This document shows positions 43,547 to 54,910 of a stretch of 64,000 nucleotides of DNA, piece by piece. Source of the DNA: Diaporthe sp. PMI_573. Lineage: Eukaryota > Ascomycota > Sordariomycetes > Diaporthales > Diaporthaceae. The notes beneath the pieces are model-generated. The model was not told the origin of the DNA and searched no databases. It worked only from the letters and a program-made list of their open reading frames with translations. The position numbers and the translations under genes are program-made. Position 1 is the first letter of the stretch. Each line of letters begins with the position of its first letter. Location: NCBI GenBank assembly GCA_021399435.1, contig JAJTUP010000084.1:124001-188000 (forward strand), written 5' to 3'.

Positions 43547-45095
43547 ATGGATCCGCCACCAGATTCACAGTCTCCAAGCTCTTTCGAAACCTCATCCCTG
43601 CCGCCGCTGCCACCACCTTTGGAACATTCGACATCTCTCCCTCCAGCCAAGAAAGCACGTCATCACAGGAAGATCAGGTACTGTCTGTTATACATGGATG
43701 AGTCTGAGCACGAGGATGTTCAGAAATACGTGCCTGGCGGCTTTCATCCTGTTGATATTGGTGATCAGATTGCCCAGTACACTGTTCTTCACAAACTGGG
43801 ATCTGGTGGCTTCGCGACTGTCTGGCTGGTTCAGTCTAGCGAAGATAGCCAGTACTATGCCCTGAAAATTTTATGCGCCAATATTTCAAATACGAAATCC
43901 GACGAGGAAGAAGTTATGGAGCATCTTGGTCAACATAATCATCCTACTATTGTTAAGTTGCTTCATTCCTTTAAGGTTACTGGACCTAATGGTATACATA
44001 CCTGTCTTGTACTTCCCGTTTGTGGCCCTAGCTTCTACAAATGGTCTATTCTAAGGTTTGTATTCTTGTGATAATAATTATACTAGGAAGACTTTTCTAA
44101 TAAACTCCTTAGGACCTTTACTCATGCCGCACGATATCAGATTGCTCAGCAGGTAGCTTGTGGTATTGCTTTCCTACACGAACATGGCGTTGCGCACACA
44201 GGTTAGAGTTGTATACCACCCAGGGATTACTTAAATGATCACTAATTCTAGTCACAGATCTTACTCCTTCAAACATTGTCTTCAGTCTTCCCAACATCCA
44301 ATCCATGTTACCAGATACAGTTTGCCAGTTATTAGGCCCTACGATAAAAGAAAAACTCAAACTCCACGACGGTTCTTACTCCTCGCATAGCCCTAAGAGG
44401 GTTATTAGGAATCCTGACTTCTCGGGTTTCAATATCGAGATCTCATCTGCTACAGTCATGATTATCGACTTTGGTGAAGCAGTCCTATTAGACTGCCCTT
44501 ACAGTCGTATTGGGCTCGGCATTCCAATAACATCATTTCCACCCGAGGTCTTATTTGGGTATCCTCCTTCAGCTAGCAGTGATATATGGGAGCTAGCTTG
44601 CTTATTCTGTGAGATACTCTATCACAGGCCTCTATTTCCCTTATACTTTCCGATCTTTGAGATGCTTATCGGACAAATAGTCCATTTTGTGGGCTTGCTA
44701 CCACAAAGCTGGCAGGGCCAGTTCAACGTGGAGAAGTATGGCTACATGGAGGGGGAATGGTGCATGCCACGCCGGAAGGTGGACATTTCTGGTTTAAAGC
44801 AAACCCAGAAGATCAAAGGGGAAGCTTGAGGGAGGAACTCCTCCAAGCTGCCACCAAAGCGGAGCTCACGATAGAGCAGCAGGAGTTTATTACGTCTTTG
44901 CTACAAGAGATGCTGGCCCGTGAACCAGAGGGACGGCTTTCAGCTCGTGACGTGTCACGTCGCATAGAGTCTGCTGCGCCGTTATTTGGCGGTAAAGTGG
45001 CTGAGCACCCTGAACAGATTTCGGAGGACCCAGACGACGCACCATCACCCCCACCGCCGCCCCCACCAGAATCTAGTGACTCAGATAGTGAATAG
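43547..45095 (+). pseudogene. SRPK-type serine/threonine protein kinase with a 1-nt deletion
   Basis: Exons 43547-44055 (43538 is an in-frame upstream ATG), 44113-44201 and 44258-45095; introns 57 and 56 nt. Kinase subdomains: Gly loop LGSGGFATVW, catalytic Lys in YALKIL, helix-C Glu in DEEEVMEHL, catalytic loop HTDLTPSNIVF (HTD in place of HRD, usual in SR-protein kinases), DFG in MIIDFGEAVL, and SFPPEVLFG. SRPKs phosphorylate Arg/Ser-rich splicing and mRNA-export factors; fungi also carry expanded, uncharacterised SRPK-like paralogs. Near 44757-44770, after YGYMEGEW, the frame shifts: the continuation GGHFWFKANPEDQRGSL lies one phase away. One missing base would give 482 codons. The C terminus is Pro- and acidic-rich (PPPPPPPESSDSDSE). 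Confidence 0.82.
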
Positions 45096-45760
45096 GCCAA
45101 ATATATAAGCCGGTTCTTCCACGTAGAGTGTCACCAGAGTAGTATTAAAATAAATGTCTTAAGTTGTTGGCGTGGGTATCTTATCGGGCAGGTCCAAAGC
45201 CAGTGTGGATGGACCCGGAACAAGAGTCCTGGAACACGGTGGCCAGGAACGGAAGGCCAGATGGCGAGTGAATTACGTGAGCTGGTAGAAAAGGACGCAC
45301 CGTAAGAAAGCGGGGCGCACCGTGGGAAAGTGGCGCCAAGATTCGAAAGAAGGGGCATTGTTGCCTGAGGCAGCTAGCATACCCGCCTTCCGTGAGGGGA
45401 AATGGCCGGAAACGGCAAGGGGCGGGCAACCAGCCCACGCACAAAAAAATAACTATAGTTATATCTAATAAGGTTGACTAGTAGATATAGCAAGTTTGCT
45501 ATTTTAGTGCTAGAAAATATTTATAAAAAAAGGCCTAATCTTTAAAGCTTAAAACTACTAGGTAAATATTACAGCTATTAACTTTATTAAGATTACTATA
45601 TTAATTGGCTATAAACTAGTAGGTATTTACTATAAGTATCTTATTTTCGTTAATTATTGCCTGCTTTAGCCTATCTTCATTAGTAGTAAGATAGCCATTA
45701 AAAGTATTATTAATAATAATTTGGCAGGCTTAGAGTACTATTTAGTAGTACTCTAGATCA
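45096..45760. other. kinase 3' flank, then A+T-rich repeat DNA
   Basis: 45190-45440 has G+C-rich sequence with near-palindromic GGGGCGCACCGTGGGAAAGTG phrases; 45450-45755 is A+T rich and RIP-like. No gene. Confidence 0.4.
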
Positions 45761-45915
45761 GGGGCGGTCCCGGCAAGGGCAAGACCATGCTGCTCTACGG
45801 CATAATCGACGAGCTACAGAAGCAGACTGCCGACACAGGCCTGATGTCCTTCTTCTTCTGCCAGAGCGCGGATCAATAACGCCACCGCTGTGCTGCGCGG
45901 CCTCAAAGGAATACC
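45761..45915 (+). pseudogene. NACHT (NLR-type) NTPase fragment
   Basis: Reads GGPGKGKTMLLYGIIDEL (Walker A of fungal NACHT proteins), then LMSFFFCQSA, and after a frameshift RINNATAVLRGL, blocks that follow each other in fungal STAND NTPases. Only about 50 codons remain, bounded by A+T-rich DNA on the left and a LINE-like fragment on the right. Intact relatives act in fungal non-self recognition and cell death. Confidence 0.65.
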
Positions 45916-46142
45916 ACGACGTGACACGCAAGCAAAAGATGCCACACTGGAACGACTTCCTAGCAGACAAGGCAAATATATGGCAAGCTACCAGATTCTT
46001 GAAGGAAGGCAATAGTCTCGGCAGAGACAGGATACCACCACTCAAGAAGATGGACACATCAGCAACAAAGGACAAGGTAGAACAGGCGCAACAGCTCCTG
46101 GACGCGTTTTCCCCGCCACTATTGAGCTGTGTTGACCCTTAG
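45906..46142 (+). mobile_element. LINE (Tad-like) ORF2 fragment
   Basis: KMPHWNDFLADKANIWQATR, then DRIPPLKKMDTSATKDK, match the linker between endonuclease and reverse transcriptase in Tad1-type LINEs (pattern HW..FL......IW.A......IP.L). Ends at TAG 46140. A short relic directly following the NACHT fragment. Confidence 0.5.
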
Positions 46143-46457
46143 GGCAACGCCGAGCTCGGCGAGTTCTACCTTGGTAGACTTCTGGGCCTGGCCAGCACAG
46201 CAACCGATCATTCTCCCCTAGGACACTCACACTCAAGCCCATGTAAAGCTAAAGCCCCCGAAAATGGCAATCAATATAGTTCCAGCAAAGAGGAAACGAA
46301 CGAACAGATATACAAATACCTCGCCAGAGGTCAAATTAGTGAGTTGCTCGCTATTCAAACACTGGTGTCAGCGGGTCTGTAGTCAGCATAGGGCATCCTG
46401 CGCGGGAGAATTCCTTTTTTGAGGCAGTATGTGATTCTACTACCAACATGCAGCTTG
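46143..46457. other. 3' flank of HET gene 1
   Basis: No ORF beyond minus-strand shadows; nothing else seen. Confidence 0.4.
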
Positions 46458-48497
46458 TCAAACCAACACCAGCTCATTGGTTTCTAGTTCTTGCTCCTCT
46501 ATACATTCTCCTCGCATCACCCCATGAACATACGCAGTTCCCAGCAACTGATAGAGCCCGCTGGCTCCTGTAGAGTTCTTCACCGTCCTTAACACGTGCG
46601 GCACGGCCGACCCCGCCAAGACACACACTGTGTCCCCAGCATCCGTAGAGTGTGGGACTAGGCACACGTGGCCATTCTCCGTAAGCCCTAGCTTCTTCGA
46701 GTCGTAGGCATGCAGTCGAGTGACCTGCCACGGCAGCATCGTCCCACCGGCCGTTCTGGCGTTCCCCATCATCTCCCTCATCAACTGTGCCATCTCGGCT
46801 ACATTGTTCGTCCGTAGGGCAGTCTTCTCGCGCTCGTGCTCCTCTAGCATCGACGCCAGGTCTTCTCGCGTGTAATCGGCGCAGTCTCCTCGAAGGGTGC
46901 GCCACTTGACCTCTTGGAGCGTTTGGCCTGGCGGTACGTGGATGCCGTCGGCGTTACCTACGATTGTATCTAGCTCATCGTAGAAGGCAAGCAGGAAGGC
47001 TGATTGTCCGTAGTATACCTTCTCGGCCCTCTGTTTGCTCGTGAGGAGCACGTGTCCCACGTGGGCGATTTTGTCGATCGCGACGCCTCGAGCGAGGAGC
47101 CTTACCGGGTCGTCTCCGGCGACGCGGAGGCGCGTGGACGACAGACCCGAGGCGCGGAATGCCGCCTGTGCCGCTAATTCTCCGCCATGCAGCGGCTCGA
47201 GATAGGTCATCCACGGAATCCACAGGTTGCGGGAGTCGATGGCCTCTGTCCACAGGGGAACCCAGGAGGGCAGGCCTGTGGTGAAGTGGCCGCATCGGAA
47301 GTCGTACAGGACCTGGATGCCGTTGGGCTGCGAGACGAGAAACGTAGCGTACCGCAGAAGCGTCTTGTGCAGGTGCTCTTCATACTCGGGTACAAGGCTT
47401 GGCTCGTGTGCCTCTCTCGAGAGGCCGAGAAAGGCGTACAGCTTGTCATGGGGATCGGTGGCATCGTAATTGCGAAAGAAGCCGAGGATAGATAGTAAAC
47501 TGGGCTTGTGGGCTACTGTCTGGTAGGTGGAGCGCAACTCGTAAAGGCGCAGGAGGTTTCGTGTTCCGTAGAGGTGAGGAACGTACTCGTCACGGTTCCT
47601 CGGGGCGCACCCAGGGCCCAGGAGTGACATCTGGAGAAGAATAGCCTTGAAGTCGTCTAGGTCGGCGTCGGCTCCATCGCCGCAGATTATCTCTTTTCCG
47701 GTCTGGATGCGGAGCTCCTGTGCCATGACGAATTCCTGCGCCACCCACGCCCGCCGGAACCACGGGCAAGAGAACAGGGCAATCCAAGCCCGCCACCACC
47801 TGTGCACCGTATTTAGAGTGGCTCTGTTCTCCTTGTACCACCTCAATCTCTGCTTGGTCTGGGTTATTGCCGCTGCCCAGGCCTGTGAAAACGGCAGGTA
47901 CCACGCCTTTCGCCAAATATTCACGAGCATCTTCGCCAAGACACCATTCGCGCCGTTCTTGGTGATATCGATGGTGTTAAGGCCATTGAAGGCCTGCATA
48001 CATGTGAATAGCACCACCGTTTGCAGGTCCTCGACGGCAAACTCGATGTTCGGGATCTTCTCCCCGAGGTAGACGACGGTGCGGCTACTGGCGCTGTAAA
48101 TGCGACCCATCATGGCGATCTGGCGCTTCTTCTCGCCGGGATCTTCTTGATTGATACACACGGCGTCTATCCAAAGAGTGCGCACCGCGTAAGTAAGGCG
48201 CAGCGCTCTGAGTGCCTGCCACAAGTTCTTTCTAATACCGAGTTTGGCGACTTTCGATACCCCATCTTTATCATACCGGATCCAGAGGCGCTTCGAGGGA
48301 CCAGAACGTCCCCATGTGTATGAGAGGGATTCATAATCGTCGGTGGGATGGTCCACATCCGACGTCTTGAACTCGGCAACGAGTTCATCTCGACGGGAGC
48401 CTGGAGTAAGGTTCAAGAGGCGGATGGTACCTTCCTGATCGAGCTCGTGCTTGTTATATTGGTAATCGCTGTTCCGTCCGGCTCCAATACATGCCAT
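46458..48497 (-). CDS. HET-domain (heterokaryon incompatibility) protein 1
   Basis: Single-exon 679-aa protein starting MACIGAGRN. The HET domain (PF06985 type) spans roughly residues 55-270: YESLSYTWG, LWIDAVCINQEDPGEKKRQI, MMGRIYSASSRTVVYLGE, and further on WFRRAWVAQEFVMAQELRI and DPHDKLYAFLGLS. HET domains are TIR-like modules that trigger cell death on non-self fusion or act with NLRs; the C-terminal half (residues 330-679) has the usual variable region ending in a Glu-rich tail. No stop or shift: it is one of the few intact genes here. It diverges from HET gene 2 with 452 bp between start codons and lies next to a NACHT relic. Confidence 0.9.
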   Translation of the reverse strand: MACIGAGRNSDYQYNKHELDQEGTIRLLNLTPGSRRDELVAEFKTSDVDHPTDDYESLSYTWGRSGPSKRLWIRYDKDGVSKVAKLGIRKNLWQALRALRLTYAVRTLWIDAVCINQEDPGEKKRQIAMMGRIYSASSRTVVYLGEKIPNIEFAVEDLQTVVLFTCMQAFNGLNTIDITKNGANGVLAKMLVNIWRKAWYLPFSQAWAAAITQTKQRLRWYKENRATLNTVHRWWRAWIALFSCPWFRRAWVAQEFVMAQELRIQTGKEIICGDGADADLDDFKAILLQMSLLGPGCAPRNRDEYVPHLYGTRNLLRLYELRSTYQTVAHKPSLLSILGFFRNYDATDPHDKLYAFLGLSREAHEPSLVPEYEEHLHKTLLRYATFLVSQPNGIQVLYDFRCGHFTTGLPSWVPLWTEAIDSRNLWIPWMTYLEPLHGGELAAQAAFRASGLSSTRLRVAGDDPVRLLARGVAIDKIAHVGHVLLTSKQRAEKVYYGQSAFLLAFYDELDTIVGNADGIHVPPGQTLQEVKWRTLRGDCADYTREDLASMLEEHEREKTALRTNNVAEMAQLMREMMGNARTAGGTMLPWQVTRLHAYDSKKLGLTENGHVCLVPHSTDAGDTVCVLAGSAVPHVLRTVKNSTGASGLYQLLGTAYVHGVMRGECIEEQELETNELVLV

Positions 48498-48949
48498 TCT
48501 GTACCGCCTTCGAGGAGTTCATGTTAGAAATTTGGATGAAAGAAAGCATGGAGGTCATTAGATCTCAGCCGCAGACTCCGCACTCTTGGCACAGACCAAG
48601 CGCTAGCGCTGTAATTAGATGGGAATGGCGGACGGGACTCGGGCAAGGCGGCTGAATGGACCAAAAGGTTTTGCCTTTAATGCCCCAGGCAGCCACGCCA
48701 GAATCACACAACGGAATTTTCGATAATTGAGCTATCGACTACTACGGGCGGTCTGATTAAATCTCTCAGCGCTTAGTATTAATCAAGTCGATACACATGT
48801 CGTCATATCTCTGGAGAGTATTCGACAGAGCATGGAAAATCAAACTGCCTCCCATCAAATTATCCTTCTTCGCCCCAATCCGCCGGACCTTTTCTCTATC
48901 TTTTGGCTGCTGGCTACACGTTACCTCGCAAGACATCCGAAGCCATGCT
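48498..48949. promoter_or_regulatory. shared promoter region of the divergent HET genes
   Basis: 452 bp between opposite start codons; no ORF supported, no clear TATA box on either side. Confidence 0.4.
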
Positions 48950-50067
48950 ATGCCTCTAGTGACGGTAATAAAGCCCACTGTTTCGCTAAATCCATTCCTA
49001 TTATCATTAGTTAAGAGACTGATATTTAGAATAGGACCAGAATAAAATTCAGTACTCTCCTCTTAAAGAATCTGAAATCCGTCTGTTTGTTTTATATCCT
49101 GGTTCAGATGCAGATGTTGTATCCGGCTATATCGAAACCTGTTCGTGGGCACAGACAAGAGACAAGTCATATGAAGCCTTGTCATATGTCTGGGGCAATA
49201 GCAGAGACTCTGTCGCGATATTGGTTGATGGCCATACCGTCTCTGTTACGAAATCACTCGAGACTGCGCTCCGTCACTTGCGTTACCCTGACCAACCTAG
49301 AATCATCTGGATCGACTACATTTGTATCAACCAGGAAGATATCCCAGAACGAAGTCAACAGGTCGCTAAAATGGGATTAATTTATGAGCAGGCCGATTCT
49401 GTTCTTATCTGGCTGGGACCTGCTACGGTAAATAGCTGGGTGGGAATGGAAATCCTCCGCTACTTCGCTAACGAAAGAAGACCCCATTCCCACCCAGTAT
49501 GGCAGACCTATCCTCAGTCACTCGTGTACCAAGGACTCCAGGATGTAATGACCCTCCCCTGGTTCGAGAGGATGTGGGTCGTGCAGGAGGTTGGACTCTC
49601 CCACCGCGCGATGCTCATATGTGGACGAGATCGCATTGAATGGGAGTCAACTAACCGTATTGCTGTTCGATGCTTCGTTCGGATGATCAAATACGCGGAG
49701 ATCCTGCCCGAATGGACCCAGCTGGGACTTGATACGGTGAATATGCAACCTTTGCTGGAGATGTTGGATTTTCAGGACGCGAATCAGATTAGCAAGCCTT
49801 GGGGTACTTGTGACCGAGCGGCTCCTGATATTCTAGATCTCGCTTATACCATGCGACACAAACAGTGTACAGATCCTCGGGATAAGGTTTTTGGCATCTG
49901 GGGAATGGTTAATTACTTGTGGCACCTGGAGAAGTTCAAAATGGATTACAGCATGACAGTTACCCAAGTTTACAACGAGGTCACAAGGGTATCTTTTCAG
50001 TAAATCACGCGTACTTAATATTCGTAATATACTGTAGCAATACATTCAGCAGTTCCAAGAAAGATAA
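48950..50067 (+). CDS. HET-domain protein 2, possibly C-terminally truncated
   Basis: Exon 1 48950-48964 (MPLVT), intron 48965-49034 (GTAATA..AATAG), exon 2 from 49035 in one frame to 50003; 327 aa. Blocks: YSPLKESEIRLFVLYPGSD, YEALSYVWGN, RIIWID-YICINQEDIPER, QVAKMGLIYEQADSVLIWLG, PWFERMWVVQEV and DPRDKVFGIWGM. A possible intron 49991-50037 would replace the last three codons with a tail ending at 50067. Most HET proteins are longer (600 aa or more), and A+T-rich repeats begin at 50.5 kb, so the C-terminal region may have been lost. It is only moderately similar to HET protein 1 in the motifs, so it is not a recent duplicate. The start is inferred from splice signals; an unspliced ATG at 49179 would delete the first HET motif. 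Confidence 0.78.
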
Positions 50068-50201
50068 CCGAGCAGGTAACCCCGTACATTAATCTATGAT
50101 TTCGAAGCTGGTCCGGGTTAACGTATTCTGATCGCGGTAGGAGGGAGAATTATTCGGGTTTCCGTTGTTCAGAGAACACAATCTAGAATACACTACCTGC
50201 A

Positions 50202-50444
50202 ATGAACAACAGCACCGCGACCATGGCAGAGCGGTTGAAAGAGAGAGCTATCGTTGCCAGCTTTGTGGATATTCAGCCTAGGGAGGAGAATAAGCAACAG
50301 GAGATCGGCCCCTGGCGGGCCCTCGAAGACCTTCGGAACGAGCCTTATACCGGTAGTTTAGTTAGTGACTCGGCTCAGGTTGAGACTTACAAAGTGTGGT
50401 GCATCTTAGAGCGAATATTTGAGGCGAGTAAATGGGTGGCATAA
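50202..50444 (+). CDS. short ORF downstream of HET gene 2, uncertain
   Basis: 80 codons from ATG, hydrophilic and helical (MAERLKERAIVASFVDIQ; VWCILERIFEASKWVA). Could be a displaced C-terminal exon of HET gene 2 or spurious. No domain recognised. Confidence 0.25.
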   Translation: MNNSTATMAERLKERAIVASFVDIQPREENKQQEIGPWRALEDLRNEPYTGSLVSDSAQVETYKVWCILERIFEASKWVA

Positions 50445-50469
50445 GAATGGGCGCAGCTGGGGCCTATCT

Positions 50470-52172
50470 CTTATGCTGTGAAGAAATATAGTAGATTTCT
50501 TTAAAAGATCCTTTTAAATTTTTATGCTTATTATTTCTAGAGCCGATTTTGTATTTATAGATTCTGGATGGCTTGGATGATTTAAAGCAACAAAATGGCA
50601 AAAAGTAGCTCAGTACTGCAATAATATCTGCTAAAGTCAGAACTACTCGAGGAATATATACGGAAGAACTAAATCGAGTCAATAAGGAAATCCAAGCCCC
50701 AGCTTTAAAGAATCTACAGCATAACAAGATAGGCTACCTTAGGGATTGTTATTTTCGGCCCAGGGCTTCTAAAGCTTTAATTATATCTCCTACTCCCTCT
50801 ATAAGCCTGGTTTTATATAACGCCCTGCTTTCTTGCTAGCAGGTAATATATGGGCCGCGCTCTATAAAGGGACATTTCCTATATATACTATTAGTAAAAG
50901 GGGCAAGAATTTGTCTTATACTATTAAAAACGTAGACACCAAAGCCGAGCATAACAGGTGCCTAAGTTCTGCTGGCCCCTCTAAGCAAGAGAGAGGAAAC
51001 TGCTAGAAGGCTCTAACGCAAAAAAAGAAGAGATAATAAAAAAGGGCCGAAAGGGCTATAAAGGCGATAAAAGTAGTATTTAGGTTCTAATTAGACAATA
51101 TTATAGATTATTAAATAATAAAAGAATAAGCTAAATTATTGCTTCTACCTTTTAAAATGGCAAAAGCTTATTAGGTACTTATAGTACCTAATGGCTAAGA
51201 AAAATATATTATACTAGCTATATAAATTACTGTATTCTGTAATATATTCCTTTCTGGCTCTTCATTTTTTAAAGTAGAAGGGTTAACTAAACTATACTTT
51301 TATTATTTTAATTAATTTCTTCCCGCCTATTTATAGCACTTAGCTTGCCGATCTTATATAGTAACTTAGTTAATAGTATCTTAAGTATTACTTTTTAAAT
51401 GTTTTTAAATAACGCAAGCCTATTTACAGAATTTCGACTATATTATAGATATTAGAATCTATTTCTTTACGTTTTTTATAGCTACATAATAGTAAGCCTA
51501 AGTATTGTAAGCTTTAATTTAATTATACTATTTTATATACTTTTTACTTATTATAATATTATTAGAATCTATATTTTAGTGTCTATTAATTTAGTAAAAC
51601 CTTAGATTTATCTTAATAATGGCTGGCTATAATTTAACTATCTTGGCATAAATGTAAAATAGTTTGTTGTTTAAAGTTAATTAATATATTTATTATTAAA
51701 GAAAGTAGCTACTTTAATTAGGTATATAAGACTCTAGTATTAATAAAGTAAAATAAGTTAATTTGTCTAAAATAATTATCTAGTTTCTTTAAAACTATTT
51801 TAATTAGTATCTATTTTACTAATAAAGAAGGCAGATTTATAAAAAGTCTTTTATTATATAGTCTCTGTCTAATAAGCTTAGATTATAAAATTAGATTATG
51901 TTTCTTTTTTAATATTTTATATTTATTAACTCTAATTAAAAAATAGTTAGTCAGTTTTTAAAGTCTATATCTAGTTTTATTTAGCTCTAATTAGATAGTA
52001 TATATTTATATTTAGACTATTATTTCTTTAATAAAAATTTTTATAAAAAGGTTTTTAGCTAAGTTTAAACTTTTCTAGTTACCAAACTTTTAGTTATTTC
52101 TTTTTTTATTTTCCTAAAAGAAAAAAGTCATATAGTTAGCTATTTATTAGCTATAATTAATAATACTTATTC
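50470..52172. repeat. RIP-type A+T-rich block
   Basis: Dense TA-rich stops in all frames. A less mutated stretch at 50740-51060 is Lys/Arg-rich in the plus frames and may come from a transposase tail, but this is not secure. Confidence 0.6.
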
Positions 52173-52583
52173 TGAAGGTTAGTGGATCAAATGGGTCAGG
52201 TAGCAGTAGGGTACACTGGAGGTCTTGTTGGAATGCTTGAGAGTGGTTCGGACAACTTTGTATTGAATTTGAGTGGGCTTCTGTCAGCCCTCCTTACAGT
52301 CCCTCCGACATTGTCTCACCCGCGGGCACGCGTGGGTTGGCTCTGGTGCAGGAATGGCGAGGCCGGAAAATTCGCCCTCCAGACCCACTATCTTTGGTTA
52401 TAAATAATCAGCCAACCCTAATCCTGACAGTAACCAAACTAAATACAGATAAACTTCAGAAATCAGGCTATCTAATGAACTAAGTTACATGCTTTTTGGG
52501 TAGGAAATAAGGGTAATGCAGAGGTACGAAGTTAGGGTCTTAAAACAGCCCAAAAAATCGACTCACGGCCACCAAACTCATCT
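52173..52583 (-). repeat. LTR-like dispersed repeat, copy 3, truncated
   Basis: Same TGAAGGTTAGTGG end as copies 1 and 2, identical orientation; similarity stops at CACCAAACTCATCT, so the TGTTAAACGG end is missing. The sequence that follows (52584 on) is ordinary genic composition. Confidence 0.75.
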
Positions 52584-53238
52584 CCCTGGGGAAGGCCTTG
52601 CAGTCAACGAACGCGGGGCCGCCGATCCTGGATCCGAGTCGTCCTTAGACCGCCCGGAGCCCTTTTCACCACGGCTTCCACGCAAAATGCCGCAGCATGA
52701 CATCCGAGGCATCGTCTGACGAGTACAATCGGTAGTAGCGCGTCAAGTGGCAGAGGTAGTCATCATGGTACGGTGAAGTCGATGCTCGACGGGTGAGCGG
52801 GCTGAAGAGAGTGATGTTCAGCTGGCACGCTTGAGCGCCAATGAAATTTCTCGGGCAACTGCAGCGCCATTCTTCGTTCAAAGAGATTGTCAACCCGGGG
52901 TGGCTGTGGGGCTGCACAGGCGGTCAAGCCGCAAGGCTATTGCATTTGTTCACTGGTCCCGTGACTAAACTTATCCCCAGACTTCATATAAACCCAAGCG
53001 CTACCCTCGCACCACGTGTTGCAATCATCCCCAACAACCAACTGCAGCACAACATCAGCAACAAGCCCATGCAGTGTCCAACTATTTGCTCCAACTCGTC
53101 CCACCTTTCTTCCACCACAAAGCAACACCCGCGTAGGTAAATATATCCGCTTCCTAGAAACCTACAGCTCCCCCTCGCTGCCGATAACGTCCCCCAAACC
53201 GACTCTGTAAGACGCCGCTAATTCTTTCAGTAGAGGCG
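52584..53238. other. no supported gene; possible 5' region of the next gene
   Basis: Frames at 52666-52917 (minus) and 52841-53210 (plus) without domains. A TATA-like TATAAAC (about 52987) lies 250 bp before the ATG at 53239. Confidence 0.35.
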
Positions 53239-53703
53239 ATGGAGACAAAGGGGCCAGCAAAGCGAGTCTTGATCAGCATTGGGAGCCAGAGCTCGTACTT
53301 ACCGGAGGCATGGGATCAACCTGAAAAAATGATTAAAATCACGCTTGGGCTTTTGGAGAAAGAGATGATGCTTTCACCAAACTACCCCGCAGACGTTTTA
53401 TATGTCGCAAGAGAGAGATGGGGCCCGCGAACGCACATCGTCTTTGACATCTTTAATGTCGCATATGACCCGGATATGGCGCATATAGAAGGTCAAAATG
53501 ATCTTTCGGTCATAGCTGTCTTCTTCACCCGAAAAGAAGATGTGACAGTCAGCAATGCGGGGATGCCGGTCGCGAATCACGTCAACAAGGAGGTTCGAGA
53601 TATTCATGATCTTACGGGGCCAAAGAGCCGGCCGCCTTTTAGCATCGATCATGCAGATGGCAAGATACCGAGTTACCCAAACCCGCGAGTTACCGGCAGA
53701 TGA
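53239..53703 (+). CDS. hypothetical protein, 154 aa
   Basis: ATG in good context (GGCGATGG). The protein is well mixed: a beta-strand-like start (KRVLISIGSQS), an amphipathic helix (IKITLGLLEKEMML), a central THIVFDIFNVAYDPDM and LSVIAVFFTRKEDV, and a polar tail. Resembles a small cytosolic alpha/beta domain but no family is recognised. Single exon, TGA at the end. Confidence 0.5.
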   Translation: METKGPAKRVLISIGSQSSYLPEAWDQPEKMIKITLGLLEKEMMLSPNYPADVLYVARERWGPRTHIVFDIFNVAYDPDMAHIEGQNDLSVIAVFFTRKEDVTVSNAGMPVANHVNKEVRDIHDLTGPKSRPPFSIDHADGKIPSYPNPRVTGR

Positions 53704-54910
53704 AGATATTAGACTAGAAATCCTCTTGGAATAGATTGGACTGGTAAACTAATCCTCACGTCCTAAACCTCCGATGATTCCTCCCTAAATCCACATATCC
53801 TCCTCAACAAGCCCCCAGTTGCAATCATCCCATAGCTTCAGGGCGGGGTAGGATAGTGGCAAGTGGCACATAAGCCTTGAACAATATTTACTACCGAGCC
53901 ATTGCTATAGATTTGCGTGATACGCATCCGCACAGGGAACTTTATTCCTATCCCCTATCACAGTGTTGCATTTCGAGCATACGGTTTGCTCCCACTCACA
54001 CATACTTGTTGGAATCTGTGGCTATCAGCAAACCTGTATTCCAGATTCAGGAACGGTACCAACCAACTGATTCTGGGTACAAATGCAAAGGTAAGTGTCA
54101 AATGCGCAACGTCCGAGAAGATGGGGCCATTCGAGTCGTCTGTTCAACTAGTCTAACAGCAAAAAAGAGGGGATTTCAGCTTCTTTAAATACAGGAAAGT
54201 TCCGAGGGCCCCGAAGACCTGTTGCCTGCGTCTGACTCAATCTTCTAGGCAGAAATGAAGCTATTTAGAGATGGTGTTATGTTGGCTAAAGAATGACTCA
54301 AATAGATCCCATGACCTTGACAGTAAGGACAGGGTTTTTGGCTTGAAAACGGTAATTAGCTAGAGGATCGAGACTTGTACTATGCTCAGCAAAGCTGTAC
54401 TCAGTATCCTCTTGCTTAGGGACATGGTTGTCATATTATATACATATGGCGATTGGTTTGTTTACTTTGGAATGTAAATAGTGGCCAGTAGGGACGTCGA
54501 CAATAAGGTATATAGTTGAAAATGCTGATGGCATGACGATTTGTATGTGTAAATAGTGTGGGTGCGCATGTCTGCGTTATTAGCGTGTTTTCGGCACCTT
54601 TGAATGTAAATGAGTGTATGTCGCTCGGCTTGTCGTACAAGGTCTGGAGGAAATTAAGTCCTGGCTCCATCCTCGGTTTCGTATGACACCTGTTACGGTT
54701 ACTTTTTAAGAAAGCGCCCTGGTTTTGCCATGGTCAAACTATTCTTTCTAAAGCAGACAATGCTCTCCCCTCATTGGCTGTCGCGCGATATCCCTATACG
54801 CGCATCTCGGCTCAGAGCATCAGTCCAGGGTTCCACCCAGGCTCCACAAGTACAGCAAGCCAGGATCTCACAGTTTCTACCGTCTACACGAAGCCGTCTC
54901 AGTCTTAGGC
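53704..54910. other. no supported gene
   Basis: Frames at 53877-54188, 53917-54156 and 54431-54670 (minus) overlap and have no domains. Confidence 0.35.
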
